This document shows, in pieces, positions 36,621 to 44,407 of a stretch of 64,000 nucleotides of DNA; positions within the stretch are counted from its first letter, which is position 1; every line of letters begins with the position of its first letter. The stretch covers positions 496,001-560,000 of the forward strand of contig NZ_CP187259.1 of NCBI RefSeq assembly GCF_049676595.1, in the 5' to 3' direction. A program made the position numbers and the translations under genes. Under the pieces are notes generated by a model. It saw nothing but the letters and a program-made list of their open reading frames with translations. It ran no database searches and was not told the origin of the DNA. Origin of the DNA: Methanocella_A sp049676595 (GTDB lineage: Archaea; Halobacteriota; Methanocellia; Methanocellales; Methanocellaceae).

Positions 36621-36809
36621 ATGATATCATGGATACGAGTGCCACTGGCCACAGTTTTGTTCATAGGATCGGCAGCTTTGCTAATATCCCCCCAGTCTCC
36701 CATCCTCGGCCTGGGCGGCTACCTTGGCGGCGTCGCCGCAGTGGCATGCATCGGGTGCCTGGTGTACTCGTTCACGCTGTACTCCAATCTCGATATCGTC
36801 AAGAAGTAA
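36621..36809 (+). CDS. Small two-helix membrane protein, hypothetical
   Basis: The 62-residue product has two membrane segments (about 6-23 and 31-54) and ends with a polar DIVKK. The start is ATG 36621, with no strong ribosome-binding site. No family is recognised. It is convergent with the DUF4097 gene at 36929 and shows no repeats. It is included as a likely membrane miniprotein because of its regular hydrophobic pattern. Confidence 0.5.
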   Translation: MISWIRVPLATVLFIGSAALLISPQSPILGLGGYLGGVAAVACIGCLVYSFTLYSNLDIVKK

Positions 36810-36928
36810 CTTACTTCGAACAATGCGGCTACGACAGATGGCCGCCATCTGCTTTTTACCAGCTTTCGGCCACAGGCCGGCAGCCTCTACATATCCTTAC
36901 TCTTACTTAAAAAAAGAAGGAGATAAGC

Positions 36929-37822
36929 TCAGTAGCTTATCTCTATGTCGCCGCCCATGGTTTTGAGGTCGATGTCGAGGGAGCCTACTCCGCCCTCGGT
37001 GGAGCCGCTCAGCCTGGTCTTGCTCTTCTCTGCCGCATCGGCCATGTTGATGGACCCGTGGGTGACTCTGCCGCCCATGGTCGAGGCATCGATGGTGAAC
37101 CTGGTGTCGTCGGGCAGGGTGACCCTGATGTCGCCGCCCGCGGTGCTGGCGTTCATTGTCCCGGTAGCCTGCTTCGTGTTCAGGACTATTCTGCCGCCCA
37201 TGGTTTCGAAGACAGCCTTCCCGGCATCGTATTCTGCGGTGATGTCTCCGCCTGCCGTGGTGGCAGTGATACTGTCGTAGCTCACATTATCGAGGTCGAT
37301 GTCGCCGCCCATGGTCGATATCTTCAGGTTGCTTCCCTGCAGGTCGGGCACGATTACCCGGCCGCCCAGAGTATTCAGATTGAGGTCGTAGGTGGCATTT
37401 TTAGGTACCTTGATGTGCAGGTTGGCGCCCCTGGTCCCGACCATGCTCAACGAGCCCATGTTATCGGGGAATTTAGCGGTCGCCTTGATCTTCAGAGTGT
37501 CGCCCTCCATGGAGTAGTTCGTGCCTGTCACAATATCGTCCAGGTGGCCCTGAGGGGCGTACACGTCATAGATTACTTCTATGTTGCCGGTGGTCGATTC
37601 GGATACTTCGACGTCGCCGCCGAGGGTGTAGCCCTCGATGCTGACCTTCTGCGCCGGGGCATGGATGGTTTTGTCTTCCCTGTGCTCTACCAGGCCGTTG
37701 AACCCGGTGTTGTTTTCGACGTTGTTGACGAACATGCATAGTCCGCAGAATCCTATGCCTGCAAACAGCAGCACGAGGATGGCGATGATCGCCAGAATGG
37801 CGACGATGATCTTATCTATCAT
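36929..37822 (-). CDS. DUF4097-type membrane-anchored beta-helix protein
   Basis: The 297-residue protein has an N-terminal transmembrane segment (about residues 5-28), then a long beta-rich region (about 50-295). It is built of short repeats containing T-M/L-G-G-x-I/V (ISTMGGDIDLD, TTAGGDITAEY, ETMGGRIVLN, STAGGDIRV, STMGGRVTHG, KTMGGDIEIS), the hallmark of DUF4097 putative adhesins. The start ATG 37822 follows GAGGAAATAAA. It is the third gene of an operon with a PadR regulator and a HAAS-type DUF4097 protein. Such operons are often envelope-stress modules, but this one's trigger is unknown. Confidence 0.83.
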   Translation of the reverse strand: MIDKIIVAILAIIAILVLLFAGIGFCGLCMFVNNVENNTGFNGLVEHREDKTIHAPAQKVSIEGYTLGGDVEVSESTTGNIEVIYDVYAPQGHLDDIVTGTNYSMEGDTLKIKATAKFPDNMGSLSMVGTRGANLHIKVPKNATYDLNLNTLGGRVIVPDLQGSNLKISTMGGDIDLDNVSYDSITATTAGGDITAEYDAGKAVFETMGGRIVLNTKQATGTMNASTAGGDIRVTLPDDTRFTIDASTMGGRVTHGSINMADAAEKSKTRLSGSTEGGVGSLDIDLKTMGGDIEISY

Positions 37823-37854
37823 TTTATTTCCTCTTTCTTAATCTCGTAATGTTC

Positions 37855-38979
37855 TCAGATGAGCTCGATCCCGCTGTTGGACGTGCGGAGGTAGACCGAG
37901 AAGCCCTCGGTATTGTTGCCCGCGGTATGTCCGGCGATGCGGTTCTTCTCTTCGGTGGTCAGCACCATAGGGAAGGCGCTGTAACTGATGCGGCCGTTCG
38001 AGGTCGAAGCCTCGATCGTGTAGGCTGCGGTGTCAGGGAGGTCGGCGGATATCCTGCCGTTCGAGGTGATCGCCCTGAGGCTGCCGAGCGACTGTCCAGT
38101 GTTCAGGTTGACAGCGCTGTTAGACGTTTCGAAGGTGGCATCCGTAGCATTGTACGTGGCGGTAATCCTGCCGTTGCTGGTCCTTGCTTCGATGCGGCTG
38201 TACTGGCCGCCGTCCACGGTGATGCCTCCGTTGCTGGTCGAGAGCTTCAGGGTCCTGCCGTCGAAATCGCCCACGTGGACCAGGCCGTTCGAGGTCTGGA
38301 TGTCGATGTTGTAGGCGGACTCCTCAGGGACGTAAAGGTAGACGTTGGCGCCGAAGTTACCCGGTATCATATTACCCGGGAGGCGCTGGACTGCCACGTC
38401 GACGTTAAGATCGTCCTGGCTTCCGCTCATGCCGATATTCGCGCTGATCTGGTCCAGCTTTCCCTGCGGGGCGCGCGCTACGACCTTGACGTCGACATTG
38501 TTGCTGCTGGCTGGCAGCACCTCTACGGCGCCGTTGAAGGTGCTCACATCTATAGTGATGTTCTTCGCCGCCTCGTGGCTGGAGTTATACTCCTTCTGCT
38601 CGGTCACGAAGCTGATTCCTCCATTCTGCACCGGGGCCAGCGACAGGAAAGCGCAAGCGCCCGCAGCTGCTGCCAGGACTGTCACGACTGCAAGGATCAG
38701 GACGATGGCGATAATGCCACCGATCACTAGCATGAACCTGTCACTGAGGATGCCTCCCTTCTTCACCGGGTAGCCTGCCGCCATCTTTTCAGCCGGCCCC
38801 ATCCTCGCGAGGACTTCCCGGATGACGGACTCGTTCACCGTCGTATTCCGCTCCGCCGCAAGGGCATCCGCGCTGTCCAGAATATGGGACCGCAGCTCGT
38901 TCCTTACATCATCCCGCTGCTTGTGTCCCATGTCTCTGGTCACTTTGTTTAGATAATCGTCAATTATTTTATTGTACAT
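37855..38979 (-). CDS. HAAS-domain plus DUF4097 membrane protein
   Basis: The 374 residues are arranged as an N-terminal HAAS-like helical domain (about 1-70, YLNKVTRDMGHKQRDDVRNELRSHILDSADALAAE pattern), a transmembrane segment (about 82-110), then DUF4097-type beta repeats with T-S-N-G-x-I/V (STSNGGITVD, RTSNGRITATY, TSNGRISADL, STSNGRISYS). HAAS (DUF1700/DUF1129-type) domains accompany PadR genes and are believed to talk to the regulator from the membrane. The stop codon of PadR is directly adjacent (38980-38982), so the genes are co-translated. The product probably assembles with the 36929 product. Confidence 0.83.
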   Translation of the reverse strand: MYNKIIDDYLNKVTRDMGHKQRDDVRNELRSHILDSADALAAERNTTVNESVIREVLARMGPAEKMAAGYPVKKGGILSDRFMLVIGGIIAIVLILAVVTVLAAAAGACAFLSLAPVQNGGISFVTEQKEYNSSHEAAKNITIDVSTFNGAVEVLPASSNNVDVKVVARAPQGKLDQISANIGMSGSQDDLNVDVAVQRLPGNMIPGNFGANVYLYVPEESAYNIDIQTSNGLVHVGDFDGRTLKLSTSNGGITVDGGQYSRIEARTSNGRITATYNATDATFETSNSAVNLNTGQSLGSLRAITSNGRISADLPDTAAYTIEASTSNGRISYSAFPMVLTTEEKNRIAGHTAGNNTEGFSVYLRTSNSGIELI

Positions 38980-39327
38980 CTACGCATCACCTGCCGTCGT
39001 CATTTGCGATTCGAGAGTATCCAGCGCCTGGGTAACCGACTTCAGCGACTCCAGCAGCTTTTCCCTGATACTCTTGCCATTTTCCGTTATCACGTAGTAC
39101 TTCCTCGGCCTCGGGCCGCTGGTCTCCCACCGGCTGGTGAGGATCTTCTCGTCGTCGAGCCTCCGCAGAATCGGGTACAGCGTACCCTCCTCCACCGCCA
39201 GGCCGACGTCCTTGAGGTGCTTGATGATATCGTAGCCATACAGCTCTTTTTCCAGAAGGCACATCACGGCCACCTGAATGACGCCTCTTTTTACTTCGGT
39301 TTCAAACCGATCCATTATATCGGCCAT
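38980..39327 (-). CDS. PadR-family transcriptional regulator
   Basis: The 115-residue PadR protein has a winged helix with EVKRGVIQVAVMCLLEKELYGYDIIKHLKDVGLAVEEGTLYPILRRLDDEKILTSRWE pattern, containing the diagnostic E-G-T-L-Y-P-I-L-x-R-L. The C-terminal helix (SIREKLLESLKSVTQALDTLE) is the dimerisation region. It most likely represses its own operon with the two DUF4097 genes. ATG 39327 is preceded by GAGTGATGTACA. Confidence 0.93.
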   Translation of the reverse strand: MADIMDRFETEVKRGVIQVAVMCLLEKELYGYDIIKHLKDVGLAVEEGTLYPILRRLDDEKILTSRWETSGPRPRKYYVITENGKSIREKLLESLKSVTQALDTLESQMTTAGDA

Positions 39328-40140
39328 TGTACATCACTCTTAATGATACTAATATATATTACACATCTAATTGTGTGACGTATCATACTGTGTGACTCTA
39401 AGTATAAATAAATTGCTAGGGTTTGGAGCCTTCGGCTAACGATCGAGTGGTGGTGAAAAGTTCGAAATAGCCCGAGCCGAAGTCTCGTAATATAAGAAAA
39501 AATTCCCGTACTAGCTTTACCATTGCAGGTGGCTCGTGATTGAGTCAGTGGATGATGGCTAAGTCCGTTTTTGAGGTGAGGTATAATTATGACGGACATG
39601 AGTGTCCGTGTCGGACTTGTGTGTCGGTGCTTGCGTGTTTGGCGTTTTTGGCGGACGGCGCCGGCAAACGGGAGGAGGGTTTGGCCACCGCGATAGTTTA
39701 GCTTTCGGCGACCAGCCTGCGCACATCAGCTGGTAAGAGTAGGCATCCACCTGCATTTATGGAGCCAGTACCGGAGGATAGCGTAATCGGGATACGATCG
39801 TTACGATCGTCCCTCATACGTTTTCCTTGGGGTATATATGGTTGCGGTATATATTGGGTAGGGGTTCTTGTTTCCCGTTTTTAGTTTTTCGTTTTTACTT
39901 CGGAGTTGGTATTGTATGGAGTTCTGAAATGGTCCTTGAAGCACTGACCCTGCGGCTTCACGGATGATGCTAAATACAAGCCTTAGTATTTATAGTTTTC
40001 GTTATACGCTGGAAAAGTCATTCCAATGGCGGATTATATCATCATTTTTATCCGTTGCCGAAGAAAAACGCCGTACTTATAGCCCTTTTGTGCGAAAGCA
40101 TTTTATACGGTACATCCTATAAGTAAGCCTTTTTCTGGGC
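39328..40140. other. Large intergenic region between padR and argG, no gene supported
   Basis: Nothing coding is supported. CTTCGGCT (39430-39437) can pair with AGCCGAAG (39475-39482), making a stem-loop about 25 bp downstream of a TATA-like AGTATAAATA (39400-39409). GGGATACGATCG and CGATCGTCCC (39789-39813) make another stem, followed by a T-rich tract (39879-39898). The inverted pair ACTTATAG/CTATAAGT (about 40075-40124) lies near the argG promoter. These hints are compatible with a small non-coding RNA, but I cannot name one. Frames across the region are short and irregular. Confidence 0.4.
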
Positions 40141-40260
40141 GTGCAACGTCTTTACCTGTACTTCTGGTACGTGCTCATAGAATCTCTGCGGCGAAGCCGC
40201 GGCGTATGCCGTACAAAGCTTTATCTCCTCCGACATTATTTACGGTGTCGAAGGAAGACT

Positions 40261-41445
40261 ATGGTCAAGAAGGTCGTTTTAGCGTATTCCGGAGGCCTGG
40301 ATACCTCCGTGTGCATCCCCCTGCTGAAGGAGAACTATGGCTTTGACAAGGTCATCACGGTCACCGTCGACGTGGGCCAGCCCCCCGAAGAGATCGAGAC
40401 CGCGACGAAGAAGGCCAAGCTGATCTCTGACAAGCACTATACTATAGATGCCAAGGACGAGTTCGTCAGCGACTACATCTTCCCGATGATCAAGGCCAAC
40501 GCCATGTACGAGGGCTACGTTATCGGCACAAGCATGGCACGCCCCCTCATCGCGAAGAAGTGCGTCGAGGTCGCCAAAAAGGAAAAGGCCGACGCCTTCG
40601 GCCACGGCTGCACCGGCAAGGGCAACGACCAGCTCCGCTTCGAGGCAGTCTTCCGCCAGACCGACCTTCCAGTGGTCGCTCCCATGAGAGAGATGAACCT
40701 CACCAGGGAATGGGAGATCGAGTACGCGAAGAAGCACAAGATCCCCGTCGCAGCGACCAAGGCCAAGCCCTGGAGCGTGGACGAGAACATCTGGTCCCGC
40801 AGCATCGAGGGCGGCAAGCTGGAAGACCCGGCCTTTATTCCGCCCGAGGACATCTACGAGTGGACCCAGGACCCCCTGAAGGCACCCGAGAAGCCGGAGA
40901 TCGTCTCGATCGGCTTCTCCAAAGGCGTGCCTGTCTCCCTCAACGGCAAGAAGATGGGCGGCGTGGCGCTCATCCAGGCCCTGCACAAAATCGCGGGCAA
41001 GCACGGCGTCGGCAGGACCGACATGATGGAAGACCGGGTTCTCGGCCTGAAAGCGAGAGAGAACTACGAGCATCCCGCAGCCACCGTACTGCTCACCGCC
41101 CACAAGGACCTCGAAAAGTTCTGCCTCACCAGGGCCGAGCTCAAGTTCAAGGAAGGCGTGGACTCCGCCTGGGCCGAGCTCGGCTACATGGGCCTCGTCG
41201 ACGAGCCGCTGTTCCACGACCTGAACGCGTTCATCGACCTCACCCAGGAGCGGGTGAACGGCACCGTGAAGGTGAAGCTCTACAAGGGCAGCTGCATGGT
41301 AGTCGCCAGAGAATCCAAGACGGCCTTATACAGCGAAGAGCTGGTCTCCTTCGACGGCAAGTCGCTGGACCAGAAGGACGCGGAAGGCTACTGCAAGTTC
41401 CACGGCTTCCAGGCCCGGCTGTACAACAAGCTGGCAAAAAAATAA
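40261..41445 (+). CDS. argG: Argininosuccinate synthase
   Basis: This 394-residue synthase opens with the PP-loop-type ATP site VVLAYSGGLDTSVCIPLL. Further motifs are GHGCTGKGNDQLRFE, the RPLIAKKCVE segment, and a C-terminal YCKFHGFQARLYN. It joins citrulline and aspartate using ATP. ATG 40261 is preceded by GAAGGAAGACT, a fair ribosome-binding site. A 120-nt upstream leader, containing a GCGGCGAAGCCGC hairpin, follows a TATA-like TTTTATACGG (40101-40110). Longer starts reaching into that leader add non-family residues and are rejected. Confidence 0.96.
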   Translation: MVKKVVLAYSGGLDTSVCIPLLKENYGFDKVITVTVDVGQPPEEIETATKKAKLISDKHYTIDAKDEFVSDYIFPMIKANAMYEGYVIGTSMARPLIAKKCVEVAKKEKADAFGHGCTGKGNDQLRFEAVFRQTDLPVVAPMREMNLTREWEIEYAKKHKIPVAATKAKPWSVDENIWSRSIEGGKLEDPAFIPPEDIYEWTQDPLKAPEKPEIVSIGFSKGVPVSLNGKKMGGVALIQALHKIAGKHGVGRTDMMEDRVLGLKARENYEHPAATVLLTAHKDLEKFCLTRAELKFKEGVDSAWAELGYMGLVDEPLFHDLNAFIDLTQERVNGTVKVKLYKGSCMVVARESKTALYSEELVSFDGKSLDQKDAEGYCKFHGFQARLYNKLAKK

Positions 41446-41545
41446 CGTAGAACCATCGTAAAGTGGCGCGTAAGCACAGTAATGCTTATAATAGAGTGTG
41501 TACTATACGCAAGTCGCATCATGATTATATAAAGGAGATACGAAC

Positions 41546-41719
41546 ATGGCAGAAGGTAAACAGGTAAGCAAGTGCGTCTCCTGCAAGGTCAACCTGACCG
41601 GCGAAGGCGCAGCTCAATTCAAGTGCCCCGTATGCGGGGAAGACATGGGCCGGTGCGGAAAGTGCAGGCAGCAGTCCAACCCGTACGTATGCCCGAAGTG
41701 CGGTTTCCAGGGGCCGTGA
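41546..41719 (+). CDS. Small zinc-ribbon protein co-encoded with aEF-1beta (57 aa)
   Basis: The 57 residues contain four C-x2-C knuckles: C10/C13, C27/C30, C37/C40 and C49/C52, enough for two zinc sites. The gene starts at ATG 41546, behind AAAGGAGATACGAAC, and ends 6 bp before the aEF-1beta start. This zinc-ribbon and aEF-1beta pairing is common in archaea; the small protein is thought to be a translation- or RNA-linked zinc-binding factor. Its exact function is unknown. The length and Cys pattern match family members. Confidence 0.9.
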   Translation: MAEGKQVSKCVSCKVNLTGEGAAQFKCPVCGEDMGRCGKCRQQSNPYVCPKCGFQGP

Positions 41720-41725
41720 GCCAGC

Positions 41726-41995
41726 ATGGCAGACGTAGTAGCGTCTATCAGAGTCATGCCGGACAGCGCAGACCGTGACTTAAACAAGCTCATGGAAGCT
41801 CTCAAGGCAGCCATGCCCGCCAGCGGCAAGCTTCAGGGCATGAACCTCAAGCCCATCGCGTTCGGCTTAAAGGCCATCATGGTCACCGTCACCGTCGACG
41901 ACAACGCAGGCGGCACTGAGCCCGTCGAAGAAGCCTTCTCTAAAGTAGAGGGCGTCGAGAGCGTCAACGTCGAAGCAACCGGCAGGGCATTCTAA
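41726..41995 (+). CDS. ef1b: Translation elongation factor aEF-1beta
   Basis: The 89-residue aEF-1beta is complete. It reads ADVVASIRVMPDSADRDLNKL, contains the guanine-exchange surface FGLKAIMVTVTVDDNAGG, and ends EGVESVNVEATGRAF, the normal alpha/beta-sandwich form. It recharges aEF-1alpha by exchanging GDP for GTP. It is translated from the same transcript as the zinc-ribbon gene. Downstream, before the tRNA gene, the transcript has no obvious terminator; a TATA-like word lies just before tRNA-Ala. Confidence 0.96.
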   Translation: MADVVASIRVMPDSADRDLNKLMEALKAAMPASGKLQGMNLKPIAFGLKAIMVTVTVDDNAGGTEPVEEAFSKVEGVESVNVEATGRAF

Positions 41996-42126
41996 GGCAG
42001 AAAGGGCGCCTGAGGGCCACAGACAGGTCCTACAGGCTTCGCCTTTTATGGGCTCGCTTCGCTCGCAGAGAGCGTATATGCCCGCGAATAGTATTTATAG
42101 TACAAATGTTATCTTATGTTGAAATC

Positions 42127-42198
42127 GGGCTCTTAACTCAGGGGTAGAGTGCTACGTTCGCAACGTAGATGCCGCGGGTTCAATTCCCGCAGGGTCCA
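42127..42198 (+). tRNA. tRNA-Ala (anticodon CGC)
   Basis: The 72-nt cloverleaf has acceptor GGGCTCT / AGGGTCC with A73, D-stem ACTC/GAGT, anticodon stem CTACG/CGTAG around loop TTCGCAA (anticodon CGC, reading GCG), and T-stem GCGGG/CCCGC with loop TTCAATT. The third pair is G3:U70, the alanine identity signal. There is no encoded CCA. The 3' flank begins an element also found 3' of the tRNA-Arg gene. Confidence 0.95.
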
Positions 42199-42204
42199 TT
42201 AAGA

Positions 42205-42432
42205 TTTTTGAGGGGCTGTCGGGGAACTTTCTAAAAAAGTTCCCTTGACTTTCGACATGATCTCACGCCCGAAGGGCGCTTTTAAAAGCGATGTTTTTGA
42301 GGGGGTGACGAGGGGGGCTTTTTACAAAAAGCCCCCCTAACACCAGCTGATATAACTTTTAGGGGTTCACTAAAAGCCCCCCTAACACCGCACAGAGTTA
42401 ACTTTTAGTGGTTCACTAAAAAGCTCCCCCGT
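42205..42432 (+). repeat. tRNA-3'-associated repeat element, copy 1
   Basis: This element of about 230 bp starts within ten bases of the tRNA-Ala 3' end. Its landmarks, in order, are TTTTTGAGGGGCTGTCGGGG, a hairpin of GGGAACTTTCTAAAAAAGTTCCC type, CGCCCGAAGGGCG, AAAAGCGATGTTTTTGAGGG, GGGGGGCTTTTT, then AAAAAGCCCCCCTAACACC repeated twice with small changes. The same landmarks in the same order follow tRNA-Arg (copy at 61215-61482, minus strand). They recur inverted at 42960-43230. Several internal stems could act as a terminator or RNase-processed tail. Confidence 0.9.
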
Positions 42433-42479
42433 ATGCTGATCATAGGAATGTCTTGTATTCCATGAAAAATTCGTGTGTG

Positions 42480-42890
42480 GGGGTGCTGAGAGGGTAAGCG
42501 AGGAGGCCGGAGAGGATTAAATCAATGGTAATTCCTGAAGCCTGTTATACGAGTGCCCGTACCATTTACACGAAGTACTCGAAGTACACGAAGTACTCAA
42601 AGTCTGATAAACAGGCTGACTGCAAGCCAATTTATAGTAAAACTTCGCGTACTTCGCGTACCTTGTGTACTTCGTGTAAACGGTACCTGACCCTCCTAAA
42701 AACCGGGAAATCACCATAAAAAAGTATCCTCTCTAACCGTTCCATACTCTCCGACCTCCTCTCCGACCTCCTTATCCTCTCAAACCTCCCACTTTGAAAA
42801 TCCTCCCCGGACTCCCGGGAACTCTCCGACCTCCCGAAGATTTTTTCACGGGCTTTACTTGAAAACCCCCTTTTCATGACCGAATCAATC
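42480..42890. repeat. Inner arms of the concentric palindrome
   Basis: Between the two outer tRNA-type elements lie two further sets of arms. The middle set is GAGAGGGTAAGCGAGGAGG... (from 42486) against a right arm of CCTCTCTAACC/CTCCGACCTCC words (about 42725-42880), which is related to the 28511-28655 right arm. The inner set is TTTACACGAAGTACTCGAAG (from 42567) against ACTTCGCGTACTTCGCGTAC and GTACTTCGTGTAAACGG (about 42642-42690). Frames read through the region yield only repetitive Tyr/Ser/Thr peptides and are rejected. Confidence 0.8.
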
Positions 42891-42959
42891 TCCATGCAGG
42901 CGTATTCTTCGATAGCCCTTGCTTAATGAAGCACAGATAGCAAGGTGTTTCTTGATTGA

Positions 42960-43230
42960 GGGTTTACAGTCTCTCCCAACCCTAAAAGTTAGCTCTGTGT
43001 GGTGTTAGGGGGTTTTTGCGTAAACCCTAAAAGTTATCCCTGTGTGGTGTTAGGGGGGTTTTTTAGTAAAAATCTGAGTGGTGGCACCCTTCGGTGCCGC
43101 CACCCCCTCGCCACCCCCTCAAAAACATCGCTTTTCCTGTGCCCTCCGGACTTTTTCTCGTGTCGTGAGTCAGGGGAACCTTTTTCAAAAAGGTTCCCCC
43201 GACACCCCTTCTAAAACTTTATCTATAATG
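42960..43230 (-). repeat. tRNA-3'-associated repeat element, copy 2 (inverted)
   Basis: Read on the minus strand from 43230, this copy shows AAGTTTTAGAAGGGGTGTCG, then the GGGGGAACC/GGTTCCCC hairpin, AAAAGCGATGTTTTTGAGGG, a GGTGGCACC-type insertion, and CCCCCCTAACACCAC. It is in the opposite orientation to copy 1, so the pair bounds a ~1 kb palindrome. Unlike the other two copies it is not next to a tRNA gene; it lies upstream of the membrane-protein gene at 43269. Confidence 0.88.
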
Positions 43231-43268
43231 CCGTTCCTGATACTCCCGTTGCAATCGAGGCGACGACT

Positions 43269-44207
43269 ATGGCATCAAAAGGCGGCAAAAAGGCACCCCA
43301 GAAGGGCGCAGGGAAAAAGAACTGGATGAAAGTTGCCATCCCGATCTTTCTCATACTGATCATGGTATTGTCCATCTTCGCGATACTTACTAATACCAAC
43401 CCGACGACGCCAGACGATTCTGGCACCGACGAGATCAGGTTCAACTCCATCGTGGACGGGCTTGTGATTGTCCCGCCGGGAGCGGACTACGTCAGGTTTG
43501 CGGACCTTAAGTCGGACGAGGATATCGGCAACTGGGCGATGGCCAACCTGAACGGCAGCATCCCCAACCCGGCGGCGTTCGGCGGCCAGCCCGAGAAAGA
43601 CGTGCTGGTCAACTACCCTGAGGGGTACTTCGGCTCTTTCGCGGAGCAGTGGGTCTCGATCACCGATTTCGGGCCTAAGTACACCATCACCAACCCCAAC
43701 CAGACTTCCTACAACGGCGTCCCCATGAGGGCTATCAACTCGCTGTACACCTACTCCGAGACGAGGCCTACCGTGAGCGGCAGGATCCAGAACGTAGCCG
43801 ACATGCTCCTGTACTGGTCCAATCCGGGCAACAGGACCTCCTACGATAACTACTTCGATCTCATCACGCAGCTGAAGGGCTACCCGGTCAACGCCACCAG
43901 CGCTCGTCTGTCCGTAGTAGGCACCACGTCGCTGCTCAACGCCTCTGACCGGTATTACGCAGGCATCACCCCGGCCGCCGAAGAGGGCAAGTACGACTAC
44001 CTGGCTGTGATCCACCTGAACCGGACGCTCAACGAGACCGAGAAGCAGCAGTACAAGAGCCAGTATGAGCAGCTCGGCATCTACGTCATGAAGTTCGACG
44101 CCTACAATATCAAATATCAGGACGACTACATGATCGTGCAGGCAAAGGGCAACCTGACCACCTGCGTCAACGACATGACTTACTCGTGGAGATTCCTGAA
44201 GGCCTGA
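43269..44207 (+). CDS. Single-pass membrane protein with large extracytoplasmic domain, hypothetical
   Basis: The 312 residues consist of a Lys/Gly-rich cytoplasmic N-terminus (SKGGKKAPQKGAGKKN), one transmembrane segment (about 21-42), and an extracytoplasmic domain of about 260 residues with many N-x-S/T sites (NGS, NQT, NRT, NAT, NAS, NET, NLT). The start ATG 43269 follows GAGGCGACGACT. Although the domain looks well folded (alternating strands and conserved-looking YPVNATSARLSVVGTTSLLN), no family is recognised. It stands alone between the palindrome and the convergent hypD operon. Confidence 0.8.
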   Translation: MASKGGKKAPQKGAGKKNWMKVAIPIFLILIMVLSIFAILTNTNPTTPDDSGTDEIRFNSIVDGLVIVPPGADYVRFADLKSDEDIGNWAMANLNGSIPNPAAFGGQPEKDVLVNYPEGYFGSFAEQWVSITDFGPKYTITNPNQTSYNGVPMRAINSLYTYSETRPTVSGRIQNVADMLLYWSNPGNRTSYDNYFDLITQLKGYPVNATSARLSVVGTTSLLNASDRYYAGITPAAEEGKYDYLAVIHLNRTLNETEKQQYKSQYEQLGIYVMKFDAYNIKYQDDYMIVQAKGNLTTCVNDMTYSWRFLKA

Positions 44208-44370
44208 TGGCCTTCAAAATATGCCAGAACAGGGGCCTCCTCACCGGGGCTCCTCTCGACTCTTTTTCTGTGAATTTTATAGTCCCGGGCGCCGGGCCCT
44301 GAACTAATGCTGTAAACACAATAAGTCTCTAGCTATCGCGTAGCGTCCGCTCTTTGCCGACAAATGATGT

Positions 44371-44407
44371 AAAAAGAGATACGGAGCGAGCCCTTTCAGG
44401 GGCTCGC
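44371..44407 (-). terminator. Terminator of the nadA-hypD operon
   Basis: On the minus strand, GCGAGCCCCTGAAAGGGCTCGC (44407-44386) forms a stem overlapping the hypD stop codon, followed by CTCTTTTT (44378-44371). It is a clear hairpin plus T-run. Confidence 0.7.

Noticed and set aside
42525..42719. Short frames rich in Tyr/Ser/Thr in the concentric palindrome
   Set aside because: Both strands give similar peptides because of the inverted ACGAAGTAC words; they are a by-product of the palindrome.
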